This document shows, one piece after another, positions 28,895 through 36,966 of a DNA stretch of 37,862 nt. The stretch is taken from IMG/VR virus record IMGVR_UViG_3300038451_000177, positions 1-37,862 of that record. The stretch is one strand, 5' to 3'. Under the pieces are notes generated by a model. That model saw only the letters and a list, made by a program, of their open reading frames with translations. It made no database searches and was not told where the DNA came from. The position numbers were made by a program, and so were the translations under genes. The stretch's first letter is position 1. Each line of letters opens with the position of its first letter. The DNA comes from a virus.

Positions 28895-29497
28895 ATGGCC
28901 ACCGCCCGGCGCCAACCCAAGAAAAATAAGCGAGTTATGAGCGCCTCGGGGAAGGTCATCAAGTACCTGACGCGGGCCGAGATCGAGATGTTCTTCCGGC
29001 AGGTCAAGGGCCTCCGCGACCGGGCCATCTTTCGGCTCGCATATCACCGGGGCCTGCGGGCCTCGGAAGTGGCCCTTCTCCAGCTTGGCGACTGGGACCC
29101 GAAGGAAGGGGTACTCGTGGTACACCGCCTGAAGGGATCCGTCTCGGCGCCGTTCCATCTGTTACCGGTCGAGGCGACCGCGTTGCGCGCCTGGCTCAGA
29201 GTGAGGGGCACGACTCCGGGTCCCATCTTCCTGAGCCGCAACCACCGGGGGATTTCCCGGTGGGCGCTCGACGAGTTGATGAAGAGGTACGCCAAGGCTG
29301 CGGGCATTTCGCCGGTTAAGGCGCACATGCACGCCCTGAAGCACTCCTGCGGAACGCACCTGGCCGAGATGGACGAGCCGGTCGTCATCATCCAGGATTG
29401 GCTCGGTCACCGGAACATCGCCAACACGATGGTGTACGTCGAGGTGACCAACAAGGCGCGCCAGGCGGCGACGGCGCGGCTGCGCAACTGGAAGTAG
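28895..29497 (+). CDS. Compact tyrosine recombinase (integrase)
   Basis: 200 residues, almost only the catalytic domain. Visible active-site residues: Arg55 in GLRASEVALL, Lys80 in HRLKGS, His146-x-x-Lys149-His150 in HALKHSCGTHL (Lys replaces the usual second Arg, a variant seen in other HxLKH family members), His172 in WLGHRNI, and Tyr181 in TMVYVEV. The N-terminal core-binding domain is reduced to about 25 basic residues, so DNA grip must come from the catalytic domain or a partner. It integrates the genome or resolves multimers. It is transcribed alone from an extended -10 promoter and lies just before the packaging genes. Confidence 0.85.
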   Translation: MATARRQPKKNKRVMSASGKVIKYLTRAEIEMFFRQVKGLRDRAIFRLAYHRGLRASEVALLQLGDWDPKEGVLVVHRLKGSVSAPFHLLPVEATALRAWLRVRGTTPGPIFLSRNHRGISRWALDELMKRYAKAAGISPVKAHMHALKHSCGTHLAEMDEPVVIIQDWLGHRNIANTMVYVEVTNKARQAATARLRNWK

Positions 29498-29532
29498 TCT
29501 TCGGACACTGTTCCCGACAAAGGATCTCCCAC

Positions 29533-29763
29533 ATGAACTTCGATTGGATCGCTGCGGCCATGGCCGGCGCTGGCTTCGCCGCCAACCTTCTGTGGACGTT
29601 GCACAACCACGTCGTCTCGAAGGGCATGGTCGAGATCGAGAACAAGGTGCTGGCGCATATCGACGAGATCAAGGCGTGGGCCGATGAGAAGTTTGTCGAG
29701 GAGCGCGTCTGCTTGCTGCGCGAAGCGGAAGTGGCGCGTCGCTTGAACATCGTGGGCGCATGA
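29533..29763 (+). CDS. Small membrane-anchored coiled-coil protein
   Basis: 76 residues. N-terminal hydrophobic helix (WIAAAMAGAGFAANLLW) followed by a charged helix (MVEIENKVLAHIDEIKAWAD). The layout fits a pinholin or envelope-tethered protein, but there is no diagnostic motif. It overlaps the small terminase gene as ATGA. Confidence 0.55.
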   Translation: MNFDWIAAAMAGAGFAANLLWTLHNHVVSKGMVEIENKVLAHIDEIKAWADEKFVEERVCLLREAEVARRLNIVGA

Positions 29764-30263
29764 AGGGCAAGCGAGGACCGCGGCCGGGAGTAAACCGCAA
29801 GCCGAAAACTAAGCGCTTCGCAACCGCGAAGGCTAAGGCCAAGTTTCAGCAGCGACCCCATGGAAGGCCCCGACCCCATGGAACACCCCAGCCTGTACGT
29901 AAGCCACCGAGGCGATCATGGCGCTACTGCACCGCCCACGCGCGAAGCGGTAAGCGCTGCCGCAGGCCGGCCATCCGCGGTGGTACGGTATGCCACATTC
30001 ACGGGGGTGGCGCGCCCCAGGTCAAGCTGGCGGCGCGGGTGCGGCTGGCGGCTCTGGTCGATCCGGCCATTGACGAGCTCGCTCGGCTACTGACGGCGCG
30101 CAACAACCCCCGCGTCCGGCTGGGCGCCTGCAAGGACGTGCTCGACCGGAACGGGTATAAAGCGCCCGACCAGGTGCAGTTATCGGGCGACGTGGGGGGC
30201 GAGTTCAAGGTGATCTTCGTCGATGCAGAAGCAGGCGATGACGGCCACGGTGCCGGAGGATAA
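29760..30263 (+). CDS. terS: Terminase small subunit-like DNA-packaging protein
   Basis: 167 residues. Basic N-terminal tail, then YCTAHARSGKRCRRPAIRGG, then VCHIHGGGAPQVKLAA, a Cys/His motif known from phage packaging-region proteins (CxxHxRxGxxCxxPA...CxxHGG). A helical segment NPRVRLGACKDVLDRNGY follows. It overlaps the large terminase by 41 nt. Family knowledge and position make it the likely DNA-recognition subunit; direct DNA binding is inferred. Confidence 0.65.
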   Translation: MKGKRGPRPGVNRKPKTKRFATAKAKAKFQQRPHGRPRPHGTPQPVRKPPRRSWRYCTAHARSGKRCRRPAIRGGTVCHIHGGGAPQVKLAARVRLAALVDPAIDELARLLTARNNPRVRLGACKDVLDRNGYKAPDQVQLSGDVGGEFKVIFVDAEAGDDGHGAGG

Positions 30264-31551
30264 AGGCGAGGGTATACCGTTCGGGAAGTTTCCTGCCAAG
30301 CTGCGTTTCCTGTTCAAGCCGGCGCGCTACAAGGTTGCCTGGGGCGGCCGTGGAGCGGCGAAATCGTGGGGGTTCGCGCGGGCCCTGTTGATCCAGGGCA
30401 GAGAGCGGCGTCTGCGTTGGCTGTGTGCGCGGGAAACACAACAGTCGATCGCCGACAGCGTGCACCAGTTGCTAAAGATGCAGATTGAGGATCTGGGTCT
30501 CGCGGCGCACTACGTTGTCAAGCAGGCCGAGATCGTTGGAAGAAATGGAACGGAGTTCCTCTTCGCCGGGCTGCGCCACGACATCAGCAAGATCAAGTCC
30601 GTCGAAGCCTGCGATGGGGTGTGGGTCGAGGAGGCCCAGAACGTAAGCCGGCACTCCTGGGAAGTGCTCATTCCCACCATCCGCAAGGACGGCTCCGAGA
30701 TCTGGGTGACCTTCAACCCGGACCTGGACACCGACGACACCTACAAGCGGTTCGTCATCAATCCACCGCCGGGCGCGGCGGTGGTGCGCATGACGTACCG
30801 CGACAATCCCTGGTTTCCAGAGGTGTTGCGGCGCGAGGCGCGACTACTCGCGGAGCGCGATCCGGATGCGTACCAGCACGTCTGGGAAGGCTGCTGCATC
30901 TCGACGCTAGAGGGCGGAGTCTATGCGAAGGAACTCCGCCTGGTGGATCAAGAGCAGCGCATCACGCGCGTGCCCTATGATCCGACCAAGCCGGTCCACA
31001 CCTTCTGGGATCTGGGTTGGGGGGATTCGACGGCGATCTGGTTCGCCCAAGCCTATGCCTTCGAGTACCGGCTGATCGACTACCTGGAGGGCAGCCAGGA
31101 GCCCCTCAAGCATTATTTGAAGCTCCTGCAAGAGCGGCCCTACGTGTACGGCACGGACTACCTGCCGCACGACGCCAAGGCCAAGCAGCTCGGCAGCGGC
31201 CGGTCGATTGAAGAGCTCATGCGCGAGGCCGGCCGGAAGGTCGAGATCGTCGCCAAGCTGTCGGTCAACGACGGTATCAACGCAGCGCGCACGATCTTTC
31301 CGCTGTGCTGGTTCGACGCGGATAAATGTGCCGATGGGGTGCAGGCTCTGAGGCACTACCGCTTCGGCGAGAAATCCGAAGACGGCCGGCAGATGCGCGA
31401 GCCGCTCCACGATTGGTCGAGTCACGCGGCGGATGCCTTCCGCTACTTTGCGGTGGGAATGCGGCCCCCTGAGCAACCGGAGCGCGAGACGGCCGACGAA
31501 TTTTTCGAGGGACGTTTCACGGAAGGCCGCAATCAATCGTGGATGGGATGA
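30223..31551 (+). CDS. terL: Terminase large subunit (PBSX/Terminase_3 type)
   Basis: 442 residues. ATPase half: Walker A GGRGAAKSW (41-49), Walker B VWVEEAQ (Glu136/Glu137), and the coupling motif TFNPD (163-167). Nuclease half: FWDLGWGDST (Asp263, Asp268) starts an RNase H-like fold, with late acidic residues near HDWSSHAADAFRY. It packages DNA into proheads with ATP energy and cuts it to length. The alternative start ATG 30238 would remove 5 residues. Together with the small subunit and portal it defines the packaging module. Confidence 0.92.
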   Translation: MQKQAMTATVPEDKGEGIPFGKFPAKLRFLFKPARYKVAWGGRGAAKSWGFARALLIQGRERRLRWLCARETQQSIADSVHQLLKMQIEDLGLAAHYVVKQAEIVGRNGTEFLFAGLRHDISKIKSVEACDGVWVEEAQNVSRHSWEVLIPTIRKDGSEIWVTFNPDLDTDDTYKRFVINPPPGAAVVRMTYRDNPWFPEVLRREARLLAERDPDAYQHVWEGCCISTLEGGVYAKELRLVDQEQRITRVPYDPTKPVHTFWDLGWGDSTAIWFAQAYAFEYRLIDYLEGSQEPLKHYLKLLQERPYVYGTDYLPHDAKAKQLGSGRSIEELMREAGRKVEIVAKLSVNDGINAARTIFPLCWFDADKCADGVQALRHYRFGEKSEDGRQMREPLHDWSSHAADAFRYFAVGMRPPEQPERETADEFFEGRFTEGRNQSWMG

Positions 31552-31664
31552 AACTACTCGGATACACAGCGTGGATTCCGCCCCGGCGGCACGTCGTCTA
31601 CCTGACAGCTTTCATTCAGACCAGCCGGCACTTTATTCTCGCCGTCCCCTACTGCCTGAACTGA
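31548..31664 (+). CDS. 38-residue peptide after terminase (tentative)
   Basis: ATG 31548 overlaps the terminase stop as ATGA. The product is MKLLGYTAWIPPRRHVVYLT followed by an aromatic-rich end. The coupling and placement support it, while the lack of any known relative and its size weaken it. Confidence 0.4.
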   Translation: MKLLGYTAWIPPRRHVVYLTAFIQTSRHFILAVPYCLN

Positions 31665-31671
31665 GAAACCA

Positions 31672-32061
31672 ATGGCCAACGAAATCAACGTGACCGCATC
31701 GCTCGCGTACTCGAACGCAACCGCGAGCATCCTGGGCAAGCTCCTGGCCTGGCTCAATAAGCCGTTCACGATCTCTGGAGTGAACCTGGTGGTGGCCACC
31801 TTCAGCGTGCCCACCGTTAGCGGCGGAGGGCCGGCTGCCTTGCCTGGTCTGGACGTCCTGACTACCGTGGGATGGGCCGCGTTTGTGAACCACGATCCAA
31901 CCAACTACGTGGACCTCATGACCGCTGTGGCGGGCGTGGCGTTCGCGCGGCTCCTGCCGGGCGAGTGCGCGGTCTTCCGTCTGCCGGCCGCGATGGTGGC
32001 GCCGGCGGCGCTGGCGCATACTGCGGACTGTCTCATCGAGTACCTGATCCTGGAGAACTGA
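31672..32061 (+). CDS. Structural-type protein, first of a tandem pair
   Basis: 129 residues, starting MANEINVTASLAYSNATASI, with a beta-rich body and LLPGECAVFRLPAAMVAPAA near the end. The next gene is a clear paralogue. Proteins opening MANEI with this Ala/Thr/Gly bias are common in phage head or tail regions. It may be a decoration, fibre-base or head-closure protein, unresolved. Confidence 0.6.
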   Translation: MANEINVTASLAYSNATASILGKLLAWLNKPFTISGVNLVVATFSVPTVSGGGPAALPGLDVLTTVGWAAFVNHDPTNYVDLMTAVAGVAFARLLPGECAVFRLPAAMVAPAALAHTADCLIEYLILEN

Positions 32062-32064
32062 ATC

Positions 32065-32451
32065 ATGGCGAACGAAATTACCGTCACCGGATCGTTGACC
32101 TACGCGAACGCGGCTGCGGGGATCGCAGCGAAAGCCCTGTCGCTGCTGTCAAAGGCAATCACGATTACCGGTGTGAACTACATCCAGGGGACCTTCAAGG
32201 TGCCCACCACCTCCGGCGGTACGGCATTACCTGGCCTGTCCAGTTTGGCGAGTGTGGGCTGGGGCTGCTTCATCAACCACGACGCCACGCATTTTATTGA
32301 CCTGTTGACGGCGGCCAGCACGGGGACCGCGTTCGCACGTCTGATGCCTGGGGAGTGCGCGCTATTCCGCCTCACGCCGGCGATGACGGCACCGGCAGCC
32401 AAGTCTGACACGGCGATCTGCGACCTCGAGTATCTGGTGCTCGAGAACTGA
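32065..32451 (+). CDS. Structural-type protein, second of a tandem pair
   Basis: 128 residues, paralogous to the previous gene across the whole length: MANEI.VT start, FINHDAT versus FVNHDPT, MPGECALFRLTPAMTAPAA versus the equivalent block, and the same LVLEN or LILEN end. It starts 3 nt after the upstream stop. Tandem duplication with divergence suggests different copies of one virion component or a dosage change. Confidence 0.6.
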   Translation: MANEITVTGSLTYANAAAGIAAKALSLLSKAITITGVNYIQGTFKVPTTSGGTALPGLSSLASVGWGCFINHDATHFIDLLTAASTGTAFARLMPGECALFRLTPAMTAPAAKSDTAICDLEYLVLEN

Positions 32452-32459
32452 GGGACGGC

Positions 32460-32687
32460 TTGCGGACTGTACTTGAAGTGCGGCAGCAAAACACCGGCTG
32501 CCAGCGGCGGCTCCGGCGTCTTCGGGCCGACCTGGACCGGCGTGGCGGACTACTGAGCCTGGCGGCGTTCTGGTTGACGGCCAGGGTTCTGCAAGATCCG
32601 CTGGTGCGGGAATACCTGGAGCTGGCTTACATTCACTTCGATCTCAGCGGCCCTGACGGCCTGATGCATTCGAGTTTTCCGAGGTGA
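32460..32687 (+). CDS. Small helical protein, unknown function
   Basis: 75 residues from TTG 32460, with GAGGG 6 nt upstream. Arg-rich start, hydrophobic stretch GLLSLAAFWLTARVLQDP and helix VREYLELAYIHFDL. Start codon choice is uncertain. Confidence 0.45.
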   Translation: MRTVLEVRQQNTGCQRRLRRLRADLDRRGGLLSLAAFWLTARVLQDPLVREYLELAYIHFDLSGPDGLMHSSFPR

Positions 32688-32725
32688 ACGCATGAGTGGG
32701 AAGTTGATGACGTGGAGGCGCCCCG

Positions 32726-32926
32726 ATGTCGCCGAGTCCGAAGGAAGCGCCGCCGGGCTTAAACCCGCGGCCCGGCACCCTGGTGTGGTACGACGGGCGG
32801 CCGTTTCGCCTGGTGTACGAGCTGGTGATCGGAGTGTGGATGGCGACGCCCCTGTTCGTCGAAGCGCCCGACGAGGCAATTCCGATCGCGGAGTCGAAGC
32901 CCTGCAAACTGCACGGCTCGGCATGA
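32726..32926 (+). CDS. Small virion-region protein, unknown function
   Basis: 66 residues. The body (GTLVWYDGRPFRLVYELVIG, then VWMATPLFVEAPDEAIPIAE) is strand-rich. A GGAGG site lies 8 nt before ATG 32726. It overlaps the next microgene as ATGA. Confidence 0.55.
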   Translation: MSPSPKEAPPGLNPRPGTLVWYDGRPFRLVYELVIGVWMATPLFVEAPDEAIPIAESKPCKLHGSA

Positions 32927-33012
32927 CGATTGGCGAGGCTGTGGTGTTGACGGCCTCATTGATACTCGCCTACGCGGTCGGCGCAGCGACGGTACTTCTG
33001 AGCCTGAGGTAA
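32923..33012 (+). CDS. 29-residue membrane microprotein
   Basis: MTIGEAVVLTASLILAYAVG followed by AATVLLSLR: one transmembrane helix. Coupled to the upstream gene by ATGA, with the next gene 5 nt away. It is one of several microproteins of this type in the window. Confidence 0.45.
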   Translation: MTIGEAVVLTASLILAYAVGAATVLLSLR

Positions 33013-33017
33013 ATCGA

Positions 33018-33323
33018 ATGGCAGTCAATCCGAAGAAACACACGGCCCCGCTGTCGAGGTTGAAGAACAGCGCCAAGGGTAAGATCCACCATATTGAGAT
33101 CCACCCGGCGAAGACCTCGGGCAGCCAGCAGGGCTTCATAACCCGCATCCACCGGGAGGCTTCGCCACAAGCCCAAGCCAAGATGCAGGCCGGCGGCAAC
33201 TATATGCCTCCCCCAGAGCCCGACGAGACGATTCACGAGGACGGCCAGGACATGATCGACCACGTGAAGCGCCACCTCGGCATCCCGGATGAACAGCCGG
33301 ACCAGGACGAAGACGAGGAATAA
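33018..33323 (+). CDS. Conserved head-region protein, unknown function
   Basis: 101 residues. Basic first half (LSRLKNSAKGKIHHIEIHPA, then SGSQQGFITRIHRE) and acidic tail ending QPDQDEDEE. The family is common next to portal genes in podoviruses but has no known role. Confidence 0.6.
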   Translation: MAVNPKKHTAPLSRLKNSAKGKIHHIEIHPAKTSGSQQGFITRIHREASPQAQAKMQAGGNYMPPPEPDETIHEDGQDMIDHVKRHLGIPDEQPDQDEDEE

Positions 33324-33325
33324 CT

Positions 33326-33571
33326 ATGGCCAAGCTGACCGTCGCGGAGCGAAAGAAGATCCCGCGTTCCAAGTTTGCCGTTCCCTCGAAGGCCCCGGGA
33401 TCGGGATCGTATCCCATTCAGGACAAGAGCCACGCGCGGAACGCGCTCGCCCGCGCCTCGGGGAAGCCCGTGGCCGCGCAGGTGCGTGCCGCGGTTCACC
33501 GGGCATATCCCAGTCTGCCCAAGGGATCGGGCAAGCTGCATTCGTTGGGCAGTATGGCGAAAAACAAATGA
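33326..33571 (+). CDS. Conserved basic phage protein (KIPxSKFA family)
   Basis: 81 residues. MAKLTVAERKKIPRSKFAVP, then SYPIQDKSHARNALARASGK are the hallmarks of a widespread small phage protein family (DUF6582-like) found near head genes. Lys-rich, probably nucleic-acid or capsid associated. It starts 2 nt after the upstream stop and is coupled to the next gene by ATGA. Confidence 0.7.
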   Translation: MAKLTVAERKKIPRSKFAVPSKAPGSGSYPIQDKSHARNALARASGKPVAAQVRAAVHRAYPSLPKGSGKLHSLGSMAKNK

Positions 33572-34038
33572 CCGCAGCACTGGCATTCCAACCACTGGGC
33601 GACCTCATCCTGGTTCGTCCCTTGAGCGCGATCCACGACGGCCTCATCGAGATTCCCGAGACCATCGAAGGCAAGCACTCGCACCAGCCAGGCGACTTCC
33701 AGGACAGCTTCATCGGCGAAGTGGTCGCGGTAGGCCCGGGTGACCGGCGGGTGCACGGCAACTGCCTGGTGTGTGGCGCGGCCAAGCTGCTCATCGTGAG
33801 CCAGTGGCGCGGGATCGGGCGCGGGCATGGCGGATTTGGCCTATGCGGAATATGTGGCGGCGTCGCCTGGAGAATCACCGGCGAGAGTCGCGCGCCGATG
33901 GAGTGCAAGGTAGGCGACCGGGTGATCTATGCGCGCCGGCCGAGCGCCCCAGGCGGCGACTCGGACATCGAGATCGACGGCGAACGCTTCATCATCTTTC
34001 ACGAGGAGCAGTGGGCCTTCGCGCTCCTCGAGGATTGA
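33568..34038 (+). CDS. GroES-like (Cpn10) protein with zinc-knuckle insertion
   Basis: 156 residues. The Cpn10 pattern is visible: FQPLGDLILVRPL, then GLIEIPETIEGK, GEVVAVGPGDR, CKVGDRVIYARR, and EIDGERFIIFHEEQWAFALL. An insertion of about 50 residues between GPG and KVGD carries C66-x-x-C69 and C93-x-x-C96, probably binding zinc. Phage GroES-like proteins can replace the host lid of GroEL for capsid folding (T4 gp31 is the known example). That role is inferred here. The mobile-loop region (about residues 18-38) is divergent, as expected if it fits a particular host chaperonin. ATGA-coupled upstream. Confidence 0.75.
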   Translation: MTAALAFQPLGDLILVRPLSAIHDGLIEIPETIEGKHSHQPGDFQDSFIGEVVAVGPGDRRVHGNCLVCGAAKLLIVSQWRGIGRGHGGFGLCGICGGVAWRITGESRAPMECKVGDRVIYARRPSAPGGDSDIEIDGERFIIFHEEQWAFALLED

Positions 34039-34041
34039 AGC

Positions 34042-34242
34042 GTGCCCCAATTCCTCATCGACAAACTGAAGCGCCAGGCGGCCAAGAAAGGCTTCACCGG
34101 AAAGCGCGCAGCGGGGTATGTCTACGGGACTCTGAATAATGTCGGGGCGATGCACGGCAGCAAAGAAACGGCCAAGGGTGCCGAGATGGAGCGGAAACAT
34201 CGCGCCAAACTGAAGGGCCTCGGAAGCATGAAGAAGACATGA
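34042..34242 (+). CDS. Small basic phage protein, unknown function
   Basis: 66 residues from GTG 34042. MPQFLIDKLKRQAAKKGFTG, then RAAGYVYGTLNNVGAMHGSK matches a recurrent small phage family (Lys-rich, with a YVYGT motif) usually near head genes. It overlaps the next gene by ATGA. Confidence 0.65.
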   Translation: MPQFLIDKLKRQAAKKGFTGKRAAGYVYGTLNNVGAMHGSKETAKGAEMERKHRAKLKGLGSMKKT

Positions 34243-34538
34243 GCGGCCCGCGCCAATTCGTCACCCTCAAATCCGGCATGAAGCTGCCGGCCGCTAAGCT
34301 GCTGAAAACGATGCCGGCGCCCAAGCTGAGCGCAGTGAGCATCAGGCCCATGAAGACCAGCTCCGGAGGTAAAGGTTTCCACGTCACGCACGTGATGACT
34401 GCCAGCAAGCCGCAAGCCTTCGTGTTCAGCGACCCGAAGACGATGAGCGCGCACCTGACGCGCATTGCACACGCGGAGTGGCGTAAGCCGGATCAGAACG
34501 AAGCGGCCAGGATGGCGACCACGCTGGACATCGGATGA
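34239..34538 (+). CDS. Small basic phage protein, unknown function
   Basis: 99 residues. MKLPAAKLLKTMPAPKLSAV, then GKGFHVTHVMTASKPQAFVF. Strand-rich second half. Coupled to the upstream gene by ATGA. Not assigned. Confidence 0.6.
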   Translation: MSGPRQFVTLKSGMKLPAAKLLKTMPAPKLSAVSIRPMKTSSGGKGFHVTHVMTASKPQAFVFSDPKTMSAHLTRIAHAEWRKPDQNEAARMATTLDIG

Positions 34539-34545
34539 GGCATTT

Positions 34546-34737
34546 ATGAACGTTCGTTTCACCGGCTACTACTGGATGTGCGAGTGCGGCAGCTCGATGC
34601 TGTATCTCGATTCGGTAGAGAACGCGCCGCGCCGCCACATGACCTGCCAGCGAATGGGATGCCCGCACTTCGGCGAGGTCTTCCTGGAGCCCGTCTTTGT
34701 CGCTGAGCGCCTCGGAGCCAAGCCCGAGCAGGATTGA
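34546..34737 (+). CDS. Zinc-ribbon protein upstream of portal
   Basis: 63 residues with CECGSSMLYLDS and MTCQRMGCPHFGEVF, a four-cysteine zinc site. Its stop overlaps the portal ATG (TGATG), so expression is linked to the portal. Confidence 0.6.
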   Translation: MNVRFTGYYWMCECGSSMLYLDSVENAPRRHMTCQRMGCPHFGEVFLEPVFVAERLGAKPEQD

Positions 34738-36932
34738 TGCCCATCACACACATTCCTGGTCCCGTCGTGGATGTCGATATCACCGTGCCGGGCGATAAGC
34801 ACGAAGAACTGCTCACCCGAGCCCGCAAGCGCTTCGCGGCAGCGGAGGAGGCGGAGAAGGACATCCGCCTCGAAGCCGAGCTCGACCTGAAGTTCGTCTG
34901 CGGCGACCAGTGGGACCCCAAGGTCAAGCGCGACCGGGACCTGGCCAACAGACCGGCTTTGGTCTTCAACAAGCTGCAAACGCCCGTCCAGCAATTGGCT
35001 AACCAGGCAAGGCAGAACAAGCCGGCGATCCGAGTCAATCCTGTCGATTCTGCGGCTGATGTGGACACCGCCAAGGTCTTCCAAGGCATGATCCGGCATA
35101 TCGAGTACGACTCGGATGCGGATCAAGCCTACGACACCGCCCTGGAATACGCCGCCTCCTGCTCATTCGGCTACTGGCGCTACTCCAAGGAATACACCTC
35201 GGAGGAGAGTTTCGACCAGGACATCAAAACCGTTCGGGTGGACGATCCGTTCACGGTCTACCTCGACACGGACGCGCGCAAGCCCGACCGCAGCGACATG
35301 ATGTGGGCCTTCGTCATCGACAAGATGTCGAAGGACTGCTTCAAGTTGCGATTCGGCAAAGAGCCGAACGTTTTATCGGAGGATTTCCAGACCGAGTTGG
35401 CTGAGGAAGGGTGGATCGACGGCGAAGACGTTCGCATCGCCGAATACTGGGAAGTAGAGTTGAAGAAGCGCACGCTGCGCCTCCAGCGGTATGAGGATGG
35501 CACCATTCACCCGATCTACACCGATGAAATCGAAGGTGACGACAATGGTGTCGATTTTGTCACGGATGACGACGGACAGCCGCAGGAGCGCGAGGTTCAG
35601 GAGCGCCACGTCACGCAGTACATCATCAACGGCGCGGAAGTGCTCGAAACAAACCCGTGGGATGGCAAGTGGATCCCTATCGTGCCGGTGTGGGGCAAGG
35701 AGCTCATCGTCAAGGGCAAGCGCTGCCTCTTCAGCCTGGTGAGGTTTGCCAGAGACCCGCAGCAGCTTCACAACTTCTACAAAACCATGGAGGCTGAGAC
35801 CATCAGCCTGGCGCCGAAGCCCAAATGGGTTGGAGCCGTGGGCCAGTTCAAGACCAAGAAGCGGGACTGGCAGAGAGCCAACAGCGATAACGCCGCGTAC
35901 CTGGAATATGATCCAGTGGCGGTGGGCGACAAGATCGCTCCGGCGCCGCAGTGGGTCACCTTCGATCCGCCGGTGCAGGCCCTTAATATCGGCTCGCTCT
36001 CGACCGCCGACGATATCAAGGCCGCGACCGGCTATTTCGATCCGTCGCTTGGCGAACAAAGGGGTGATTCTTCCGGTATCGCCATCAACCGGCTTCAGAA
36101 GCAGGGCGATGTCTCGAACTTCCACTTCATCGACAACTTGGCGCGCGCGCAGAAGCAAGCGGGTCGAATTCTACTGGATCTGATTCCGAAGACCTACGAC
36201 ACCGCGCGCGAAGTGCGGATCATCGGCGACGACGAAAAGCAGCGCGTTATCAAAGTGAACGCGCCCTATAAAGACGAAGACGGCAAGGTCAAACACCACA
36301 AGCTGGATGTGGGCCGCTACGACGTGACGATCACCACCGGGCCGTCGTACACCACCCAGCGGCAGGAAGCCTTCGAACTCTTGACGCAACTTGCCCAGAA
36401 CAACCCGCAGGTGATGCAGATCGGCGGGGACATCATCTGGGAGAACTCGGACGTACCAGGCGCTGATCTTCTGGCGAAGCGCTGGAAGAAAACGCTTCCG
36501 CCCAACCTGGTCACAGACGAGAACCAGCCGGAAGTTCCGCCGCAAGTTCAGGCGCAGCTCGCCCAGAGCCAGCAGGTGATTCAGGTTTTGAATGGGCAGG
36601 TACAGAAACTCGCCCAACTGTTGAGCACGCAGGCGTTGAAACTGGAATCCCAAGAGCGCATCGCCACAGAGAACAACATCGCGCGGATCATGGCCGCCGA
36701 GATGGCCGGTAAATCCGCCGAGGCCCAGCAGGCCGCCCAACTCGACCATGACGCCGTAATGGCGGGGTTGAATCGCCGCGCGCAACTGCTCGACACCCTT
36801 ATCAGTATTCAGCAGGAGATGCAGCAGGCTCAACAGGCTCAGCAGCCGCCGCAGCCTCCGGCCCCGCAGGGAGCGCCGGCAACTCCGCAGGGAGCACCAC
36901 CGGCTGGTCCACAGGCAGCAGTAACGAGCTAA
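34737..36932 (+). CDS. Portal protein (P22-type)
   Basis: 731 residues. Recognised from the P22-like portal pattern: helical start (KRFAAAEEAEKDIRLEAELD), FVCGDQWDP, RPALVFNKLQTPVQQLANQA, GMIRHIEYDSDADQAYDTAL, CSFGYWRY, VDDPFTVYLDTDARKPDRSD, then RDPQQLHNFYKTMEAETISL and ATGYFDPSLGEQRGDSSGIA. The C-terminal 120 residues are Gln/Ala/Pro-rich, like a barrel-forming or disordered tail. It forms the ring through which DNA enters and leaves the head. ATG 34737 was chosen over TTG 34734 because of TGATG coupling. Confidence 0.9.
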   Translation: MPITHIPGPVVDVDITVPGDKHEELLTRARKRFAAAEEAEKDIRLEAELDLKFVCGDQWDPKVKRDRDLANRPALVFNKLQTPVQQLANQARQNKPAIRVNPVDSAADVDTAKVFQGMIRHIEYDSDADQAYDTALEYAASCSFGYWRYSKEYTSEESFDQDIKTVRVDDPFTVYLDTDARKPDRSDMMWAFVIDKMSKDCFKLRFGKEPNVLSEDFQTELAEEGWIDGEDVRIAEYWEVELKKRTLRLQRYEDGTIHPIYTDEIEGDDNGVDFVTDDDGQPQEREVQERHVTQYIINGAEVLETNPWDGKWIPIVPVWGKELIVKGKRCLFSLVRFARDPQQLHNFYKTMEAETISLAPKPKWVGAVGQFKTKKRDWQRANSDNAAYLEYDPVAVGDKIAPAPQWVTFDPPVQALNIGSLSTADDIKAATGYFDPSLGEQRGDSSGIAINRLQKQGDVSNFHFIDNLARAQKQAGRILLDLIPKTYDTAREVRIIGDDEKQRVIKVNAPYKDEDGKVKHHKLDVGRYDVTITTGPSYTTQRQEAFELLTQLAQNNPQVMQIGGDIIWENSDVPGADLLAKRWKKTLPPNLVTDENQPEVPPQVQAQLAQSQQVIQVLNGQVQKLAQLLSTQALKLESQERIATENNIARIMAAEMAGKSAEAQQAAQLDHDAVMAGLNRRAQLLDTLISIQQEMQQAQQAQQPPQPPAPQGAPATPQGAPPAGPQAAVTS

Positions 36933-36966
36933 TCGGATCAATCGGATAGTCCATGCAGCCACAAGT

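Noticed and set aside
32692-33012. 106-residue frame from ATG 32692
   Set aside because: Its middle is Arg/Ala-rich and antagonistic to the coding-like 66-residue frame at 32726; only its last 29 codons look real and are listed as a separate microgene.
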